This document shows, piece by piece, positions 6,503 to 6,948 of a DNA stretch of 6,948 bases. Numbering within the stretch: the stretch's first letter is position 1; the number at the start of each line of letters is the position of its first letter. Source of the stretch: Pseudomonadota bacterium. GTDB taxonomy: Bacteria > Pseudomonadota > Alphaproteobacteria > Caulobacterales > Aquidulcibacteraceae. The position numbers were made by a program, and so were the translations under genes. Under the pieces are notes generated by a model, which did no database searches, was not told the origin of the DNA, and worked only from the letters and a program-made list of their open reading frames with translations. Location: NCBI GenBank assembly GCA_023461135.1, contig JAEWNX010000451.1, forward strand, positions 1 to 6,948, in the 5' to 3' direction.

Positions 6503-6540
6503 TAAACTGCCTCCCCAGGGAGCGGGCGTGAGGCAGTTTA
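6503..6540 (+). promoter_or_regulatory. Perfect 11-bp inverted repeat enclosing the CHASE2 gene ribosome-binding site
   Basis: TAAACTGCCTC (6503-6513) and GAGGCAGTTTA (6530-6540) are exact reverse complements with a 16-base spacer. The spacer contains GGGAG (6518-6522) and the first two bases of the GTG start; the third base and codons 2-4 are in the 3' arm. As RNA this is a stable hairpin presenting the Shine-Dalgarno in its loop; as DNA it could be an operator. No T-run follows, so it is not a terminator. Confidence 0.6.
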
Positions 6541-6948
6541 TTCAGGACATTGGGCGGCGTGTGGCGGGCTGGAAGGCGCCGAAGCTCTATTGGCTGTTTG
6601 TCGCCGGCTTTCTGCTGCTCGCCAGCGCCATCTTCTTTGCCCAGCCGGCGCTGCTGCAATCCTTGCGCGCGTTCGCCTTCGATTCTTACCAGCGTCTGGC
6701 GCCCGCGCCGCAATGGACCGAGTCTCCGGTCCGCGTGGTCGCCATCGACGAAGACGCCTTGCAGCGCCTTGGCCAATGGCCATGGCCGCGCTCGACCATG
6801 TCCCAGCTCACCGACGAACTCGGCGCGGCCGGCGCCGCGGCGATCGTATTCGACGTCATGTTCGCAGAGGCGGACCGCACATCGCCCGAGCAGATGTTGG
6901 CGTGGCTGCCGCCGGAGCGGAGCCGAACGCAGCGCCCGGTCATCGCGC
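6528..6948 (+). CDS. CHASE2-domain membrane sensor protein (N-terminal part, cut by window edge)
   Basis: The first 140 residues are visible. Residues about 20-40 (LYWLFVAGFLLLASAIFFAQ) form a membrane helix, preceded by a basic cytoplasmic start. From about 48 the sequence enters a CHASE2 extracytoplasmic sensory domain: FAFDSYQRLAP, VRVVAIDEDALQRLGQWPWPR (68-88), and AGAAAIVFDVMFAEADRTSP (101-120) are typical of this family. CHASE2 proteins usually continue with further membrane helices and then an adenylate/guanylate cyclase, histidine kinase, GGDEF/EAL or Ser/Thr kinase output, which lies beyond the window, so the class is unknown. The GTG start at 6528 is chosen because GGGAG ends five bases before it and the membrane helix then falls at the expected place. 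The frame stays open a little upstream, but without a better start. The start region is inside an 11-bp inverted repeat. Confidence 0.85.
   Translation, partial: MRQFIQDIGRRVAGWKAPKLYWLFVAGFLLLASAIFFAQPALLQSLRAFAFDSYQRLAPAPQWTESPVRVVAIDEDALQRLGQWPWPRSTMSQLTDELGAAGAAAIVFDVMFAEADRTSPEQMLAWLPPERSRTQRPVIA

Larger units (their letters stand above)
6190..6527. other. Divergent intergenic region without a convincing gene
   Basis: These 338 bases separate the 62-codon minus-strand gene from the CHASE2 gene. Frames here on either strand are rich in Arg, Pro and Ala, lack good ribosome-binding sites and resemble no family. The region holds an FNR/Anr box, an 11-bp inverted repeat, a hairpin near each flanking start and presumably two divergent promoters. 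I see no tRNA, rRNA, direct-repeat array or insertion sequence. Confidence 0.6.

Noticed and set aside
6252..6776. 174-codon minus-strand frame over the intergenic region and CHASE2 start
   Set aside because: It overlaps the CHASE2 coding sequence antisense, spans the FNR/Anr box and the 11-bp palindrome, and lacks a recognisable domain.

Overview
The window looks like an anaerobic nitrate-respiration locus of a GC-rich proteobacterium, most likely an alphaproteobacterium. That placement rests on gene content, on TTGAC-N4-ATCAA type FNR/Anr boxes and on the short N-terminus of HemN. It is an inference, and no genus is claimed.

Layout. Positions 1-3124 (minus strand) hold the first 1041 codons of narG, the molybdenum catalytic subunit of respiratory nitrate reductase. 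The gene runs off the left edge, where narHJI would be expected. Positions 3125-3454 are a divergent control region with two FNR/Anr boxes placed back to back, one for each direction. Positions 3455-4783 (plus) encode HemN, the oxygen-independent coproporphyrinogen III dehydrogenase. Fifteen bases later, 4799-5980 (plus) encodes NnrS, a polytopic membrane protein of nitric-oxide metabolism. A 62-codon unrecognised gene (6001-6189, minus) converges on nnrS. Positions 6190-6527 have no convincing gene but carry a third FNR/Anr box and several inverted repeats. From 6528 to the right edge (plus) lies the start of a CHASE2-domain membrane sensor protein.

How it fits together. Low oxygen sensed by an FNR/Anr regulator would switch on nitrate reduction (narG), oxygen-independent haem synthesis (hemN; nitrate reductase and denitrification enzymes need haem) and protection from or handling of NO (nnrS) together. 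The two divergent boxes each lie exactly 41.5 bp from the start point implied by a correctly placed -10-like hexamer, the class II FNR geometry. For hemN this puts the start point at the base before the ATG, so a leaderless mRNA is predicted.

The least ordinary parts are at the right. The orphan 62-residue protein appears to belong to the same anaerobic regulon and has a structured leader with its Shine-Dalgarno in a hairpin. The CHASE2 gene has its ribosome-binding site and start codon inside a perfect 11-bp inverted repeat.
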